Source of the DNA: Streptomyces sindenensis | GTDB taxonomy: Bacteria > Actinomycetota > Actinomycetes > Streptomycetales > Streptomycetaceae | DNA: 64,000 nt | Direction of reading: 5' to 3' | NCBI RefSeq assembly: GCF_014649035.1 | Contig: NZ_BMSG01000021.1 | Location: forward strand, 1-64,000 | Part shown: positions 23,860 through 32,626 of the stretch, in pieces | Position numbering within the stretch: the first letter of the stretch is position 1 | Layout: each line of letters begins with the position of its first letter | Notes under the pieces: model-generated | Told to the model about the DNA's origin: nothing | The model's input: the letters and a program-made list of their open reading frames with translations, nothing else | Database searches by the model: none | Translations under genes and position numbers: made by a program

Positions 23860-25380
23860 ATGACCTCCTCTTCTTCCCTTCCCCAGGACGCGCAGGACGC
23901 GCAGAGCGCCACGGAGGACACCACCGAGAGCCTCACCGAGGCCCGCCGGGCCGACGCCCTGATGGAAGAGGACGTCGCCTGGAGCCACGAGATCGACGGA
24001 GCCCGGGACGGCGACCAGCTCGACCGTTCCGAGCGTGCCGCCCTGCGGCGCGTGGCCGGTCTCTCCACGGAGCTCGAGGACGTCACCGAGGTCGAGTACC
24101 GCCAGCTGCGCCTGGAGCGCGTGGTGCTGGTGGGCGTCTGGACCTCGGGGACGGTGCACGACGCGGAGATTTCCCTCGCGGAGCTCGCCGCCCTCGCCGA
24201 GACGGCGGGCGCCCAGGTGCTGGACGCGGTGTACCAGCGGCGGGACAAGCCCGACCCGGCGACGTACATCGGTTCGGGCAAGGCGCTGGAGCTGCGCGAC
24301 ATCGTGCTCGAATCCGGTGCCGACACCGTCGTCTGCGACGGTGAGCTGAGCCCCGGCCAGCTGATCCACCTGGAAGACGTCGTCAAGGTCAAGGTGGTCG
24401 ACCGGACCGCCCTGATCCTCGACATCTTCGCCCAGCACGCCAAGTCCCGCGAGGGCAAGGCGCAGGTCTCGCTGGCGCAGATGCAGTACATGCTGCCGAG
24501 GCTGCGCGGCTGGGGCCAGTCGCTCTCCCGGCAGATGGGCGGCGGCGGTTCCAGCGGTGGTGGCGGTATGGCCACCCGTGGTCCCGGTGAGACCAAGATC
24601 GAGACGGACCGGCGACGGATCCGCGAGAAGATGGCGAAGATGCGCCGGGAGATCGCGGAGATGAAGACCGGCCGCGAGATCAAGCGGCAGGAGCGCAAGC
24701 GCAACAAGGTGCCCTCCGTCGCCATCGCCGGATACACCAACGCGGGCAAGTCGTCCCTGCTCAACCGGCTGACCGGGGCCGGTGTCCTCGTGGAGAACGC
24801 CCTGTTCGCCACCCTGGACCCGACCGTCCGCCGGGCCGAGACGCCGAGCGGCCGGATCTACACCCTGGCCGACACCGTCGGCTTCGTCCGGCACCTGCCG
24901 CACCACCTCGTCGAGGCGTTCCGCTCCACGATGGAAGAGGTCGGCGAGTCCGATCTCATCCTCCACGTGGTGGACGGCTCCCACCCGGTGCCGGAGGAGC
25001 AGCTCGCCGCGGTTCGCGAAGTGATCCGGGACGTCGGCGCGGTGAACGTACGAGAGATCGTCGTCATCAACAAGGCGGACGCGGCGGACCCCCTGGTCCT
25101 CCAGCGCCTCCTGCGCAACGAGAAGTACGCGATCACGGTCTCGGCCCGCACGGGCGAGGGCATCGAGGAGCTGCTCGCGCTCATCGACGCCGAGCTGCCC
25201 CGGCCGTCCGTCGAGGTCGAGGTGCTCGTGCCGTACATCCAGGGGGCTCTGGTCTCCCGGGTGCACGCCGAGGGTGAGGTGCTCTCCGAGGAGCACACCG
25301 CCGAGGGCACCCTGCTCAAGGCCCAGGTCCACGAGGAGCTGGCCGCCGAGCTGGAGACCTTCGCCCTCGCCGCGCACTGA
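23860..25380 (+). CDS. hflX: Ribosome-associated GTPase HflX
   Basis: 506 aa. The N-terminal HflX domain (ERVVLVGVWTSGT, YIGSGKALELRDIVLE) and the glycine-rich linker (RQMGGGGSSGGGGMATRGPG) precede a coiled KIETDRRRIREKMAKMRREI segment. The G domain has G1 AGYTNAGKSSLLNRL, G2 TLDPTVRR, G3 DTVGFVRHLPH, G4 NKADAAD and G5 SARTGEG. It splits stalled ribosomes under stress in other bacteria. ATG 23860 has AAGGA upstream. A strong bidirectional terminator follows. Confidence 0.95.
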   Translation: MTSSSSLPQDAQDAQSATEDTTESLTEARRADALMEEDVAWSHEIDGARDGDQLDRSERAALRRVAGLSTELEDVTEVEYRQLRLERVVLVGVWTSGTVHDAEISLAELAALAETAGAQVLDAVYQRRDKPDPATYIGSGKALELRDIVLESGADTVVCDGELSPGQLIHLEDVVKVKVVDRTALILDIFAQHAKSREGKAQVSLAQMQYMLPRLRGWGQSLSRQMGGGGSSGGGGMATRGPGETKIETDRRRIREKMAKMRREIAEMKTGREIKRQERKRNKVPSVAIAGYTNAGKSSLLNRLTGAGVLVENALFATLDPTVRRAETPSGRIYTLADTVGFVRHLPHHLVEAFRSTMEEVGESDLILHVVDGSHPVPEEQLAAVREVIRDVGAVNVREIVVINKADAADPLVLQRLLRNEKYAITVSARTGEGIEELLALIDAELPRPSVEVEVLVPYIQGALVSRVHAEGEVLSEEHTAEGTLLKAQVHEELAAELETFALAAH

Positions 25381-25408
25381 CGGCCGCGGGACCGCAGACC
25401 GTACGACA

Positions 25409-25458
25409 GCCGAAGGCCCGGCCCGGACTCGCTGGAGAGTCCGGGCCGGGCCTTCGGC
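25409..25458. terminator. Bidirectional terminator hflX / protease
   Basis: A perfect 22-bp stem: 25409-25430 (including CGAAGGCCCGGCCCGGACTC) pairs with 25437-25458 around a 6-nt loop. It sits between convergent genes, so it can end both transcripts. No long U-tract is present, as is usual in Streptomyces. Confidence 0.9.
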
Positions 25459-25477
25459 GTACGGCCGGCGTCCGTGC

Positions 25478-26650
25478 CTACTGACCGGCGAACTTGTCGC
25501 TCATCGTCGCGAAGGTGCGCCGGGCGTCCTCGCCGAGCCGGGGCCCGGCCAGCCAGCCCGCGGTGACCGGGCCGATCGACGTGTTGGAGACCAGCATCGA
25601 CTTCCCGTCCGGTCCGGCGACGAACCAGCCGCCACCGGAGGAGCCGCCGGTCATGGTGCACCCGATCCGGTACATGGTCGGGGTCCCCGGGGCGATCGAG
25701 AGCCGCCCGGGACGGTCGACGCACTGGTGCATCAGCAGACCGTCGTACGGCGGACCCGCCGGGTAGCCCCAGGCGCCCATCCCGCTGATCTGCTGGATCT
25801 CCGGTGCGTCGAAGGAGACCGGCAGCGCGTTGCCCACCGTCTCCTCCAGCGACTTCGTCCCGTTCTGGGGCTTCACGTGCAGGACCGCGTAGTCGTACGG
25901 CGCGCCGGCGCCGCCCGTCGGACCGCCGCCCGAGATCCACTCGCCGGAGGCCGCGGCCCAGTCCGCCCAGTAGGAGCCGTACGGGGCGACCTCCTGCGGC
26001 TGCGCGGTCCGCAGCTGCGCCGCGTTCTTGCCCTGGTCGTTGTACGAGGGCACGAAGATGATGTTGCGGTACCAGCCGCCGCCCGCGCCCGCGTGCACGC
26101 AGTGCCCGGCGGTCCACACGAGGTTGGACTTCCCGGGGTTCTTCGGGTCCTTCACGACCGTGCCGGAGCACACCATGGAGCCCTTGGGGGAGTCGAAGAA
26201 GACCTTGCCGACCGGGGCGGCGTGCCGGTGGTAGGGCAGCTTCTCCGGCTTGGCCTGCACCGGGGCGGGCTCCGGGTCGCTGACGTTCTGGCCGGCGGAG
26301 AGGTCACCGGCCGTCATCGTCTTGGCGGGCTCCTCGGCGGTGGCCATCCGGTCCGGCTTCCAGAGCCCGTCGATGACCGGGTTGACGAAGTCCTCGGCCT
26401 TGCGGAGCCAGCCGTCCTTGTCCCAGTTCTTCCACCCCCCGTCCTTCCACTTCTCCGGGTCGACCCCGTGCTTCTCCAGGGCGTCACTCAGATCACCGGG
26501 CAGGCCGGCGGCGGGGCCCTTGTCGGCCGCCCCGTTCGTGGCCGACGGCTTGGCGGCCGCGGAGTCCTCCTCGGGGCCGCAGGCCGTGGCCGTCAGCGTG
26601 AGCGCCGCGACGAGGCCGGTGGCGGCCAGCAGCGGACGTATCGATCGCAT
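25478..26650 (-). CDS. Trypsin-like serine protease lipoprotein (paralogue A)
   Basis: 390 aa. Lipoprotein signal with lipobox LTATAC-G (Cys ~24). A ~110-residue pro-region rich in Trp/Lys/Asp (KWKDGGWKNWDKDGWLRKAE) precedes the chymotrypsin-fold domain. The catalytic triad is H in TAGHCVHAG, D in PYDYAVLH and S in TGGSSGGGWF. It is 60% or more similar by eye to the next gene upstream, and the pro-regions align, so it is a tandem duplicate. ATG 26650. Substrate unknown. Confidence 0.85.
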   Translation of the reverse strand: MRSIRPLLAATGLVAALTLTATACGPEEDSAAAKPSATNGAADKGPAAGLPGDLSDALEKHGVDPEKWKDGGWKNWDKDGWLRKAEDFVNPVIDGLWKPDRMATAEEPAKTMTAGDLSAGQNVSDPEPAPVQAKPEKLPYHRHAAPVGKVFFDSPKGSMVCSGTVVKDPKNPGKSNLVWTAGHCVHAGAGGGWYRNIIFVPSYNDQGKNAAQLRTAQPQEVAPYGSYWADWAAASGEWISGGGPTGGAGAPYDYAVLHVKPQNGTKSLEETVGNALPVSFDAPEIQQISGMGAWGYPAGPPYDGLLMHQCVDRPGRLSIAPGTPTMYRIGCTMTGGSSGGGWFVAGPDGKSMLVSNTSIGPVTAGWLAGPRLGEDARRTFATMSDKFAGQ

Positions 26651-26820
26651 GGAAGAAATCCCCCTGAACAGCTGATGCGTGCGATGGTGCGCGACCCCGC
26701 CGGGCGCGGAAGCGCGGTGATGCCCGGTGATGCGCGGTCGCGGTCGTGCATTCTGTCATGTGCTTGTCATGTGGGGCGCCGGAGCTGGGCCACGGGTTGC
26801 AGAGGCTCCTCCCGGCAGAG

Positions 26821-26897
26821 GGCCGCCGGTCGAACACGGCCCAGGCGGACGGCCGCCGATCGAACACGGCCCCCGGCAGACGACTGCCGGGGGCCGT
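26821..26897. terminator. 30-bp direct repeat and terminator between the proteases
   Basis: Two 30-bp repeats (26821-26850, 26851-26880) share GGCCGCCG(G/A)TCGAACACGG. The second leads into a perfect 14-bp stem, ACGGCCCCCGGCAG (26866-26879) with CTGCCGGGGGCCGT (26884-26897) and a 4-nt loop. It lies just past the stop of the upstream minus-strand protease, so the two paralogues are probably separate transcripts. Confidence 0.8.
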
Positions 26898-26920
26898 GGG
26901 CCCGCAGGCCCTTGCGGGCT

Positions 26921-28141
26921 CTAGCGGCCCGCGTACTTCTCACTCACCGCGCGGTAGATGCCCTCGGCTTCCTTGCCGAGCCGCGGGCCGGCCAGCCAGC
27001 CCGCCGTGACCGGGCCGATCGAGGTGTTCGAGACCAGGGCGGGCTTGCCGTCCTGCCCCGCCGCGACCCAGCCGCCGCCGGAGGAACCACCGGTCATCGT
27101 GCAGCCGATGCGGTACATCGTGGGCTGCTCCCGGAAGACCGAGAGCCGCCCCGGCTTGTCCTTGCACTGGAGCAGCTTCTGACCGTCGTACGGCGGCGCC
27201 GCCGGGTAGCCCGTGGCCGTCATCCCGGCGATCTTCGGCACGGCCGGAGCGTTGAACTCGACCGGCAGCGCCGAACCGACCGTCTCCTCCAGCGACTTGC
27301 CGCCCGCGCCCTTCTCCGGCGTCACGTGGAGCACCGCGAAGTCGTAGGGCGCGCCCTGGCCGCCGGTCGCGGCGCCCTGCTCGATCCACTGCTCGGAGGT
27401 CTGGGCCCACTGACCCCACCACACACCGTAGGGAGCGATCTTCTCCTTGGGCGCGGTCTCCAGCTGGGCCAGCGACAGACCGTCGTTGTTGTACGCCGGG
27501 ACGAAGGCGATGTTGCGGTACCAGCCGCCCTCCTTGCCCGCGTGCACGCAGTGCCCGGCGGTCCACACCATGTTGGACTTGCCGGGGTTCGCCGGGTCCT
27601 TCACGACGGTCGCGGAACAGACCATCGAGCCCTTCGGGCCGTCGAAGAGCAGCTTCCCGGACTCCGGGGCGTTGTCGTGGTACGGCGTCGCGACACCGGC
27701 GGCCCGGACCGGGGCCGGCGTCGGGTCCGTCACGCCGTCGTCGCCCGAGATGTCGTTGTCGACCGGGTTCTCCGGGGGCTTGTCGGCGTCCCGCATCCGG
27801 TCCGGGTCCCACAGGTCCTCGATGATCGGGTTGACGAAGTCCTTGGCCTCACGCAGCCACTTGTCCTTGTCCCAGTTCTTCCACTCCCCGTCCCGCCACT
27901 TGTCGGGGTCGATCCCGTGCTCCTTGAGCCGGTTCTTGAGGTCGTCCGGAAGGGTGACCTTGCCGTCGGACTGACCGGCCGAGGCACTGGGCGTACCGCC
28001 CGCGTTGTCCTCCTCCGGGCCGCACGCGGTGGCGGTGAGCGCCAGCACGGCGGCGACGGCGGTCGCGGCGAGCGCGGAGGAGGGCATGCGCCGTGCGCGC
28101 CTCCCGCCGCGTGCGGTATCGGTCGGGCGAATGGGTCGCAT
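26921..28141 (-). CDS. Trypsin-like serine protease lipoprotein (paralogue B)
   Basis: 406 aa paralogue of the preceding protease. The basic N-region (ARGGRRARRMP) and hydrophobic core end in lipobox LTATAC-G. The pro-region motif KWRDGEWKNWDKDKWLREAK matches paralogue A. The triad is H in TAGHCVHAGKEGG, D in PYDFAVLH and S in TGGSSGGGWV. ATG 28141 (MRPIRPTDTARG) has a G-rich site upstream; the frame opens further to 28282 but that extension has no signal-peptide logic. It is divergent from the siderophore operon. Confidence 0.85.
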   Translation of the reverse strand: MRPIRPTDTARGGRRARRMPSSALAATAVAAVLALTATACGPEEDNAGGTPSASAGQSDGKVTLPDDLKNRLKEHGIDPDKWRDGEWKNWDKDKWLREAKDFVNPIIEDLWDPDRMRDADKPPENPVDNDISGDDGVTDPTPAPVRAAGVATPYHDNAPESGKLLFDGPKGSMVCSATVVKDPANPGKSNMVWTAGHCVHAGKEGGWYRNIAFVPAYNNDGLSLAQLETAPKEKIAPYGVWWGQWAQTSEQWIEQGAATGGQGAPYDFAVLHVTPEKGAGGKSLEETVGSALPVEFNAPAVPKIAGMTATGYPAAPPYDGQKLLQCKDKPGRLSVFREQPTMYRIGCTMTGGSSGGGWVAAGQDGKPALVSNTSIGPVTAGWLAGPRLGKEAEGIYRAVSEKYAGR

Positions 28142-28444
28142 CTCGTGATCCCCCTGGGACTTCGTCACTCGGTACTCGTGCTGCATTGCGGACACGTCGG
28201 GCGCCGGAGCAGGTGCTTCCGCGCCGCTGTGCGGCCCCCCCACTATGCCGGTGCCGATGGGGACGGTACGCGGCAGGTCCACGGTTCCGTCGCCGCGAGG
28301 ATGTTCCGATTTACCCGTGATCCATCGCGGACGGCGTCGTTGGTACGTGCGGGGGACACCAGGACAGCGTTCACGGCCTCGGTGCGTCCGCGCGAAATCG
28401 TACCGACGTGCAACGCAACTGTTACCGCAGGAGGATCAAGAGCC
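28142..28444. promoter_or_regulatory. Divergent region between protease B and the NIS operon
   Basis: About 300 bp that should hold both promoters. The only certain element is AGGAGG (28429-28434), 10 nt before the aminotransferase GTG. I looked for the 19-bp DmdR/IdeR iron box expected for siderophore genes and did not find a convincing one. Confidence 0.4.
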
Positions 28445-29839
28445 GTGTCCGTGACCGAACCCGCACCGGTGGCGCCGCCCTCCGCGCACGAGGGCATCCT
28501 CCGCCGCCAGTCCTTGCGCGAATCGGCGGCCCGCACCTACGCCCGGTCCCTGCCGATCGTCCCGGTGCGCGCCCGCGGGCTCACCATCGAGGGCGCGGAC
28601 GGACGCCGGTATCTGGACTGCCTGTCGGGCGCGGGCACCCTGGCGCTCGGCCACAACCACCCGGTCGTGCTCGAAGCGATCCGCAAGGTCATCGACTCCG
28701 GCGCACCCCTGCACGTGCTGGACCTCGCCACCCCGGTCAAGGACGCCTTCACCACCGAGCTGTTCGCCACCCTGCCCCGGCAGTTCGCCGACACCGCCCG
28801 CATCCAGTTCTGCGGTCCCGCCGGAACGGACGCCGTCGAGGCCGCGTTCAAGCTGGTCCGCGCCGCGACCGGCCGCTCCGGCCTGCTGACCTTCACCGGC
28901 GCCTACCACGGCATGACCGCCGGAGCCCTGGAAGCCTCCGGCGGCGCCACCGACGTACGGGTCACCCGGCTGCCCTTCCCGCAGGACTACCGCTGCCCGT
29001 TCGGGACCGGCGGCGAACACGGCGCCACGCTCGCCGCTCGGTGGACCGAACACCTCCTGGACGACCGCAAGGGCGGGGTGCCGGCCCCCGCGGGGATGAT
29101 CGTGGAACCGGTCCAGGGCGAGGGCGGCGTCAACCCCGCCCCCGACGCCTGGCTGCGCCGCATGCGCCGGATCACCGAGGAGCGGTCCATTCCGCTCATC
29201 GCCGACGAGGTCCAGACCGGGGTCGGCAGGACCGGGGCGTTCTGGGCCGTCGAGCACAGCGGCATCGTCCCCGACGTCATGGTCCTCTCCAAGGCGATCG
29301 GCGGCTCCCTGCCCCTCGCCGTGATCGTCTACCGCGCTGAGCTGGATCTTTGGCAGCCGGGTGCGCACGCGGGTACGTTTCGTGGCAACCAGCTCGCCAT
29401 GGCGGCGGGCGCGGCCACGCTCGCGTACGTCAGGGAGAACCAACTGGCGGACCGCGCAGCGGCCCTGGGGGCCCGGATGCTCGCCTCGCTCAGGGAACTG
29501 AGGGCGCATCACCCGGGAATCGGTGACGTACGGGGGCGTGGACTGATGATCGGCCTGGAGCTGGTGGATCCCGAGAGCGCGCCCCTGCCCGCCGAGGCCG
29601 GCGACCCCGCCCCGGCCCCACCGCCCGACCCGGCCCTCGCCCTCGCCGTCCAGCAGGAATGCCTGCGACGCGGGCTCATCGTCGAACTCGGCGGCCGGCA
29701 CGGCGCCGTGGTCCGCCTTCTGCCGCCCCTCACCCTCACCGACGAGCAGGCCACTGCCGTCGTCGACCGTCTCGCCGACGCGCTGGCAGCCGCGACAAGC
29801 TCCCCGCGCCGTCGGACCACCGCCGGGCCGACCACCTGA
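28445..29839 (+). CDS. Diaminobutyrate-type class III aminotransferase (siderophore)
   Basis: 464 aa PLP enzyme of the diaminobutyrate--2-oxoglutarate transaminase group (RhbA/EctB-like). Motifs: YLDCLSGAGTLALGHNHP, FCGPAGTDAVEAAFKLVR, GAYHGMTAGALEAS, the Asp in LIADEVQTGVGRTG, and the PLP lysine in VLSKAIGGSLPLAV. It would make 2,4-diaminobutyrate from aspartate semialdehyde, the precursor of diaminopropane in rhizobactin/schizokinen-type pathways. GTG 28445 has AGGAGG 10 nt upstream. It is the first gene of a four-gene operon. Confidence 0.88.
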   Translation: MSVTEPAPVAPPSAHEGILRRQSLRESAARTYARSLPIVPVRARGLTIEGADGRRYLDCLSGAGTLALGHNHPVVLEAIRKVIDSGAPLHVLDLATPVKDAFTTELFATLPRQFADTARIQFCGPAGTDAVEAAFKLVRAATGRSGLLTFTGAYHGMTAGALEASGGATDVRVTRLPFPQDYRCPFGTGGEHGATLAARWTEHLLDDRKGGVPAPAGMIVEPVQGEGGVNPAPDAWLRRMRRITEERSIPLIADEVQTGVGRTGAFWAVEHSGIVPDVMVLSKAIGGSLPLAVIVYRAELDLWQPGAHAGTFRGNQLAMAAGAATLAYVRENQLADRAAALGARMLASLRELRAHHPGIGDVRGRGLMIGLELVDPESAPLPAEAGDPAPAPPPDPALALAVQQECLRRGLIVELGGRHGAVVRLLPPLTLTDEQATAVVDRLADALAAATSSPRRRTTAGPTT

Positions 29840-29867
29840 CCCCAAAATCCCCACAAGGAAGAACGCC

Positions 29868-31757
29868 GTGAACCCCACCCCCGCGTCCGAGGCCGACGGC
29901 CCCGGTACCCCCCAGCACCGAGGGCAGGACGGACCGGCCGCCCCCGGCACGGTCGAGGCGACGACCGTGCCCCGCCAGAAAACCCCGCACGACCCCGCGG
30001 CCTGTGCGCCCGGGCCGGACCTCGCGGCCCGGAGCCAGGGCTGTGACGCGCTCGACGACCCGGACCCGCTGCGGGCCGCCGACGCGGCGGGCACCGAAAG
30101 CCTGCTGCGCTGCTGGACCCGGGAGAACGACCTGCCCCGCCCCGCCGGCGACACCCTGCGCATCGCCTTCCCCACCAGCGGCACCGCCCTCCTCGTCCCC
30201 GTGCACTACTGGTCCGCCACCGGGGCCCACCGCTTCGGCGCGCCCACCCTGGAGAACGCCCCCGACGGCGCCCCGCCCGCCGACGCCGCCACCGTCGCCG
30301 TCCTCATCGGCCGCGAGGGCGGCGAGAGCGGTGCGGGCGATCTGGTCGCCCGGGTCGCCGACTCCGTACGCCACACCGCCGGCTTCATCGAACAGCGGCG
30401 GCGCAGCCCGGCCGACCCCGCCGAGGCGGACCTCTTCCTCACCGCCGAACAGGCCCTGCTGCTAGGACACCCCCTCCACCCCACGCCCAAGAGCCGCGAG
30501 GGCCTCTCCGAATCGGAGTCCCGCCGCTATTCACCGGAGCTCCACGGCTCCTTCCCGCTGCACTGGTTCGCCGTCGACCGGACGCTGGCCGCCACCGACT
30601 CCGCCTGGACCGAAGGCGGCCCGACCACCGCCGAGGAGCTGCTGGCCCCGCACGCCGAAGGGCTGAAGACGCCCCCCGGCACCGTCGCCGTCCCCGTCCA
30701 CCCCTGGCAGGCCGCCGACCTGCTCCACCGCCCCCAGGTCCGCGCCCTCGCCGAGACCGGTCTCCTCCACGACCTCGGCCCGCACGGCGAGCCCTGGCAC
30801 CCCACCTCCTCCATCCGCACCGTGCACCGCCCCGACGCGCGGGTCATGCTCAAGCTCTCCCTCGGCGTACGCATCACCAACTCCCGCCGGGAGAACCTCC
30901 GCAAGGAGCTCCACCGGGGCGTCGAGGTCCACCGCCTCCTGTCGACCGGCCTCGCCGAGCACTGGCAGCGCCGGCACCCCGGCTTCGACATCGTCCGCGA
31001 CCCCGCCTGGCTCGCCGTCGACGACCCCGAGGGCACCCCCGTCACCGGGCTCGACGTGGTGCTCCGCCACAACCCCTTCGGCCCGGGCGACGACGCCGCC
31101 TGCATCGCCGGACTCACCGCACAGCGCCCCCGGCCCGGCCGCCCCGGCATGCACTCACGGCTCGCGGAGGTCATCTCCGGCCTGTGCGCCCGCACCGGCC
31201 TCGCCGGCACCGACGTCTCCGCCGAGTGGTTCCGGCGCTATCTGGACCACGTCGTGCGCCCCGTCCTCTGGCTCGACGCCCACGGTGGCATCGCCCTCGA
31301 AGCCCACCAGCAGAACACCCTCGTCCTCCTCGACCCGGACGGCTGGCCGGTCGGCGGCCGCTACCGGGACAACCAGGGGTACTACTTCCGCGAATCCCGC
31401 CGCGACGAGCTGGACCGGCGGCTCCCCGGCATCGGCTCGGCCAGCGACACCTTCGTCTCCGACCCGGTCACCGACGAGCGGTTCGCCTACTACCTCGGCA
31501 TCAACAACGTCCTCGGACTCATCGGGGCGTTCGGTGCCCAGCGCCTGGCCGATGAACAGCAACTCCTCACCGTCCTGCGCCAATTCCTCGAACAGACGGC
31601 GGAACTGGGCTCGCCCCTGCCCGCGTATCTCCTGGAGCACCGCCAACTGCGCTGCAAGGCCAACCTGCTGACCCGGCTGCACGGCCTCGACGAGCTGGTC
31701 GGACCGGTCGACACCCAGTCCGTCTACGTCACCATTGCCAACCCGCTGCACAACTGA
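29868..31757 (+). CDS. NIS siderophore synthetase, IucA/IucC family (first)
   Basis: 629 aa ATP-dependent synthetase condensing a carboxylate (usually citrate-derived) with an amine or alcohol. Family motifs: LGHPLHPTPKSREGL, VPVHPWQAADLL, PTSSIRTVHRP, KLSLGVRITNSRREN, LEAHQQNTLVLLDPDG and RDNQGYYF. The N-terminal ~60 residues are low complexity. GTG 29868, 28 bp after the aminotransferase. The motif HP-TPKSR matches the citrate-accepting IucA/RhbC-type subgroup, but this is a judgement by eye. Confidence 0.9.
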   Translation: MNPTPASEADGPGTPQHRGQDGPAAPGTVEATTVPRQKTPHDPAACAPGPDLAARSQGCDALDDPDPLRAADAAGTESLLRCWTRENDLPRPAGDTLRIAFPTSGTALLVPVHYWSATGAHRFGAPTLENAPDGAPPADAATVAVLIGREGGESGAGDLVARVADSVRHTAGFIEQRRRSPADPAEADLFLTAEQALLLGHPLHPTPKSREGLSESESRRYSPELHGSFPLHWFAVDRTLAATDSAWTEGGPTTAEELLAPHAEGLKTPPGTVAVPVHPWQAADLLHRPQVRALAETGLLHDLGPHGEPWHPTSSIRTVHRPDARVMLKLSLGVRITNSRRENLRKELHRGVEVHRLLSTGLAEHWQRRHPGFDIVRDPAWLAVDDPEGTPVTGLDVVLRHNPFGPGDDAACIAGLTAQRPRPGRPGMHSRLAEVISGLCARTGLAGTDVSAEWFRRYLDHVVRPVLWLDAHGGIALEAHQQNTLVLLDPDGWPVGGRYRDNQGYYFRESRRDELDRRLPGIGSASDTFVSDPVTDERFAYYLGINNVLGLIGAFGAQRLADEQQLLTVLRQFLEQTAELGSPLPAYLLEHRQLRCKANLLTRLHGLDELVGPVDTQSVYVTIANPLHN

Positions 31758-31840
31758 ACCGGCGCACCCGTCAGACTCCGACCGCACCCGCACCGGAGAA
31801 GCTCACCGACCGCACCCGGTCCAGAGAGGAGAGCGCCACC

Positions 31841-32566
31841 GTGCCTCCCGCCGACGCCTCAGCGGAACCCGGCACCGCACCCGACGGCGGGAGCACCGGA
31901 GCCGAGGACACCCTCGACCTGAAGCTCACCGAGGAGCTCCTCGCGCTGATCGCCGAGGACCGGAGCGCCGGGTCCGGGCGGGCCACCGCCTCCGGTGACC
32001 TGCTGGGCGACCCGGGCTCCTGGCAGCCCGCACGGACCGCGGCGGGGGAGTTCGCCCTCCTCCCCGTCCGGCTGGAGCGCGACCTCCCCGTCATCAGCCG
32101 CTGGATGAACGACCCCGCCGTGGCCGCCTTCTGGGAGCTCGCCGGACCCCAGTCCGTCACCGCCGACCACATCCGGCCCCAGCTCGAAGGGGACGGGCGC
32201 AGCGTCCCCTGTCTCGGCGTGCTCGACGGCACCCCCATGAGCTACTGGGAGATCTACCGGGCCGACCTCGACCCCCTGGCCCGCCACTACCCCGCGCGCC
32301 CCCACGACACCGGCGTCCACCTCCTCGTCGGGGGCGTGAAGAATCGCGGCCGGGGCGTGGGCACCACGCTGCTCCGCGCCGTCGCCGACCTCGTCCTGGA
32401 CAACCTTCCCCGCTGCGCGCGGGTCGTCGCCGAACCCGACCTGCGCAACACACCGTCCGTATCCGCGTTCCTCAGCGCCGGCTTCCGCTTCTCCGCCGAA
32501 GTGGATCTCCCCGACAAACGCGCCGCGCTGATGATCCGCGACCGAACGTACCGAGCCCAGCTGTGA
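31841..32566 (+). CDS. IucB/AlcB-type siderophore N-acyltransferase
   Basis: 241 aa. The C-terminal GNAT domain begins at about residue 65 (FALLPVRLERDLPVISRWMN) and contains YWEIYRADLDPLARHYPARP and GVHLLVGGVKNRGRGVGTTL, matching the IucB/RhbD acetyltransferase family that acylates N-hydroxylated amines. The N-terminal ~60 residues are a polar extension. GTG 31841, 83 bp after the first synthetase gene. It needs an N-hydroxy substrate, but no hydroxylase is encoded nearby. Confidence 0.88.
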   Translation: MPPADASAEPGTAPDGGSTGAEDTLDLKLTEELLALIAEDRSAGSGRATASGDLLGDPGSWQPARTAAGEFALLPVRLERDLPVISRWMNDPAVAAFWELAGPQSVTADHIRPQLEGDGRSVPCLGVLDGTPMSYWEIYRADLDPLARHYPARPHDTGVHLLVGGVKNRGRGVGTTLLRAVADLVLDNLPRCARVVAEPDLRNTPSVSAFLSAGFRFSAEVDLPDKRAALMIRDRTYRAQL

Positions 32567-32626
32567 CTTGCTCTCCGCACCGCCCAAACCGCTCGAACCT
32601 CATAGGTTCCCTCCGGAGGAGTCCCC

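Noticed and set aside
28142..28444. Iron box (DmdR/IdeR site) for the siderophore operon
   Set aside because: No 19-bp sequence resembling TTAGGTTAGGCTCACCTAA was found by eye. A matrix scan could still reveal a weak site.
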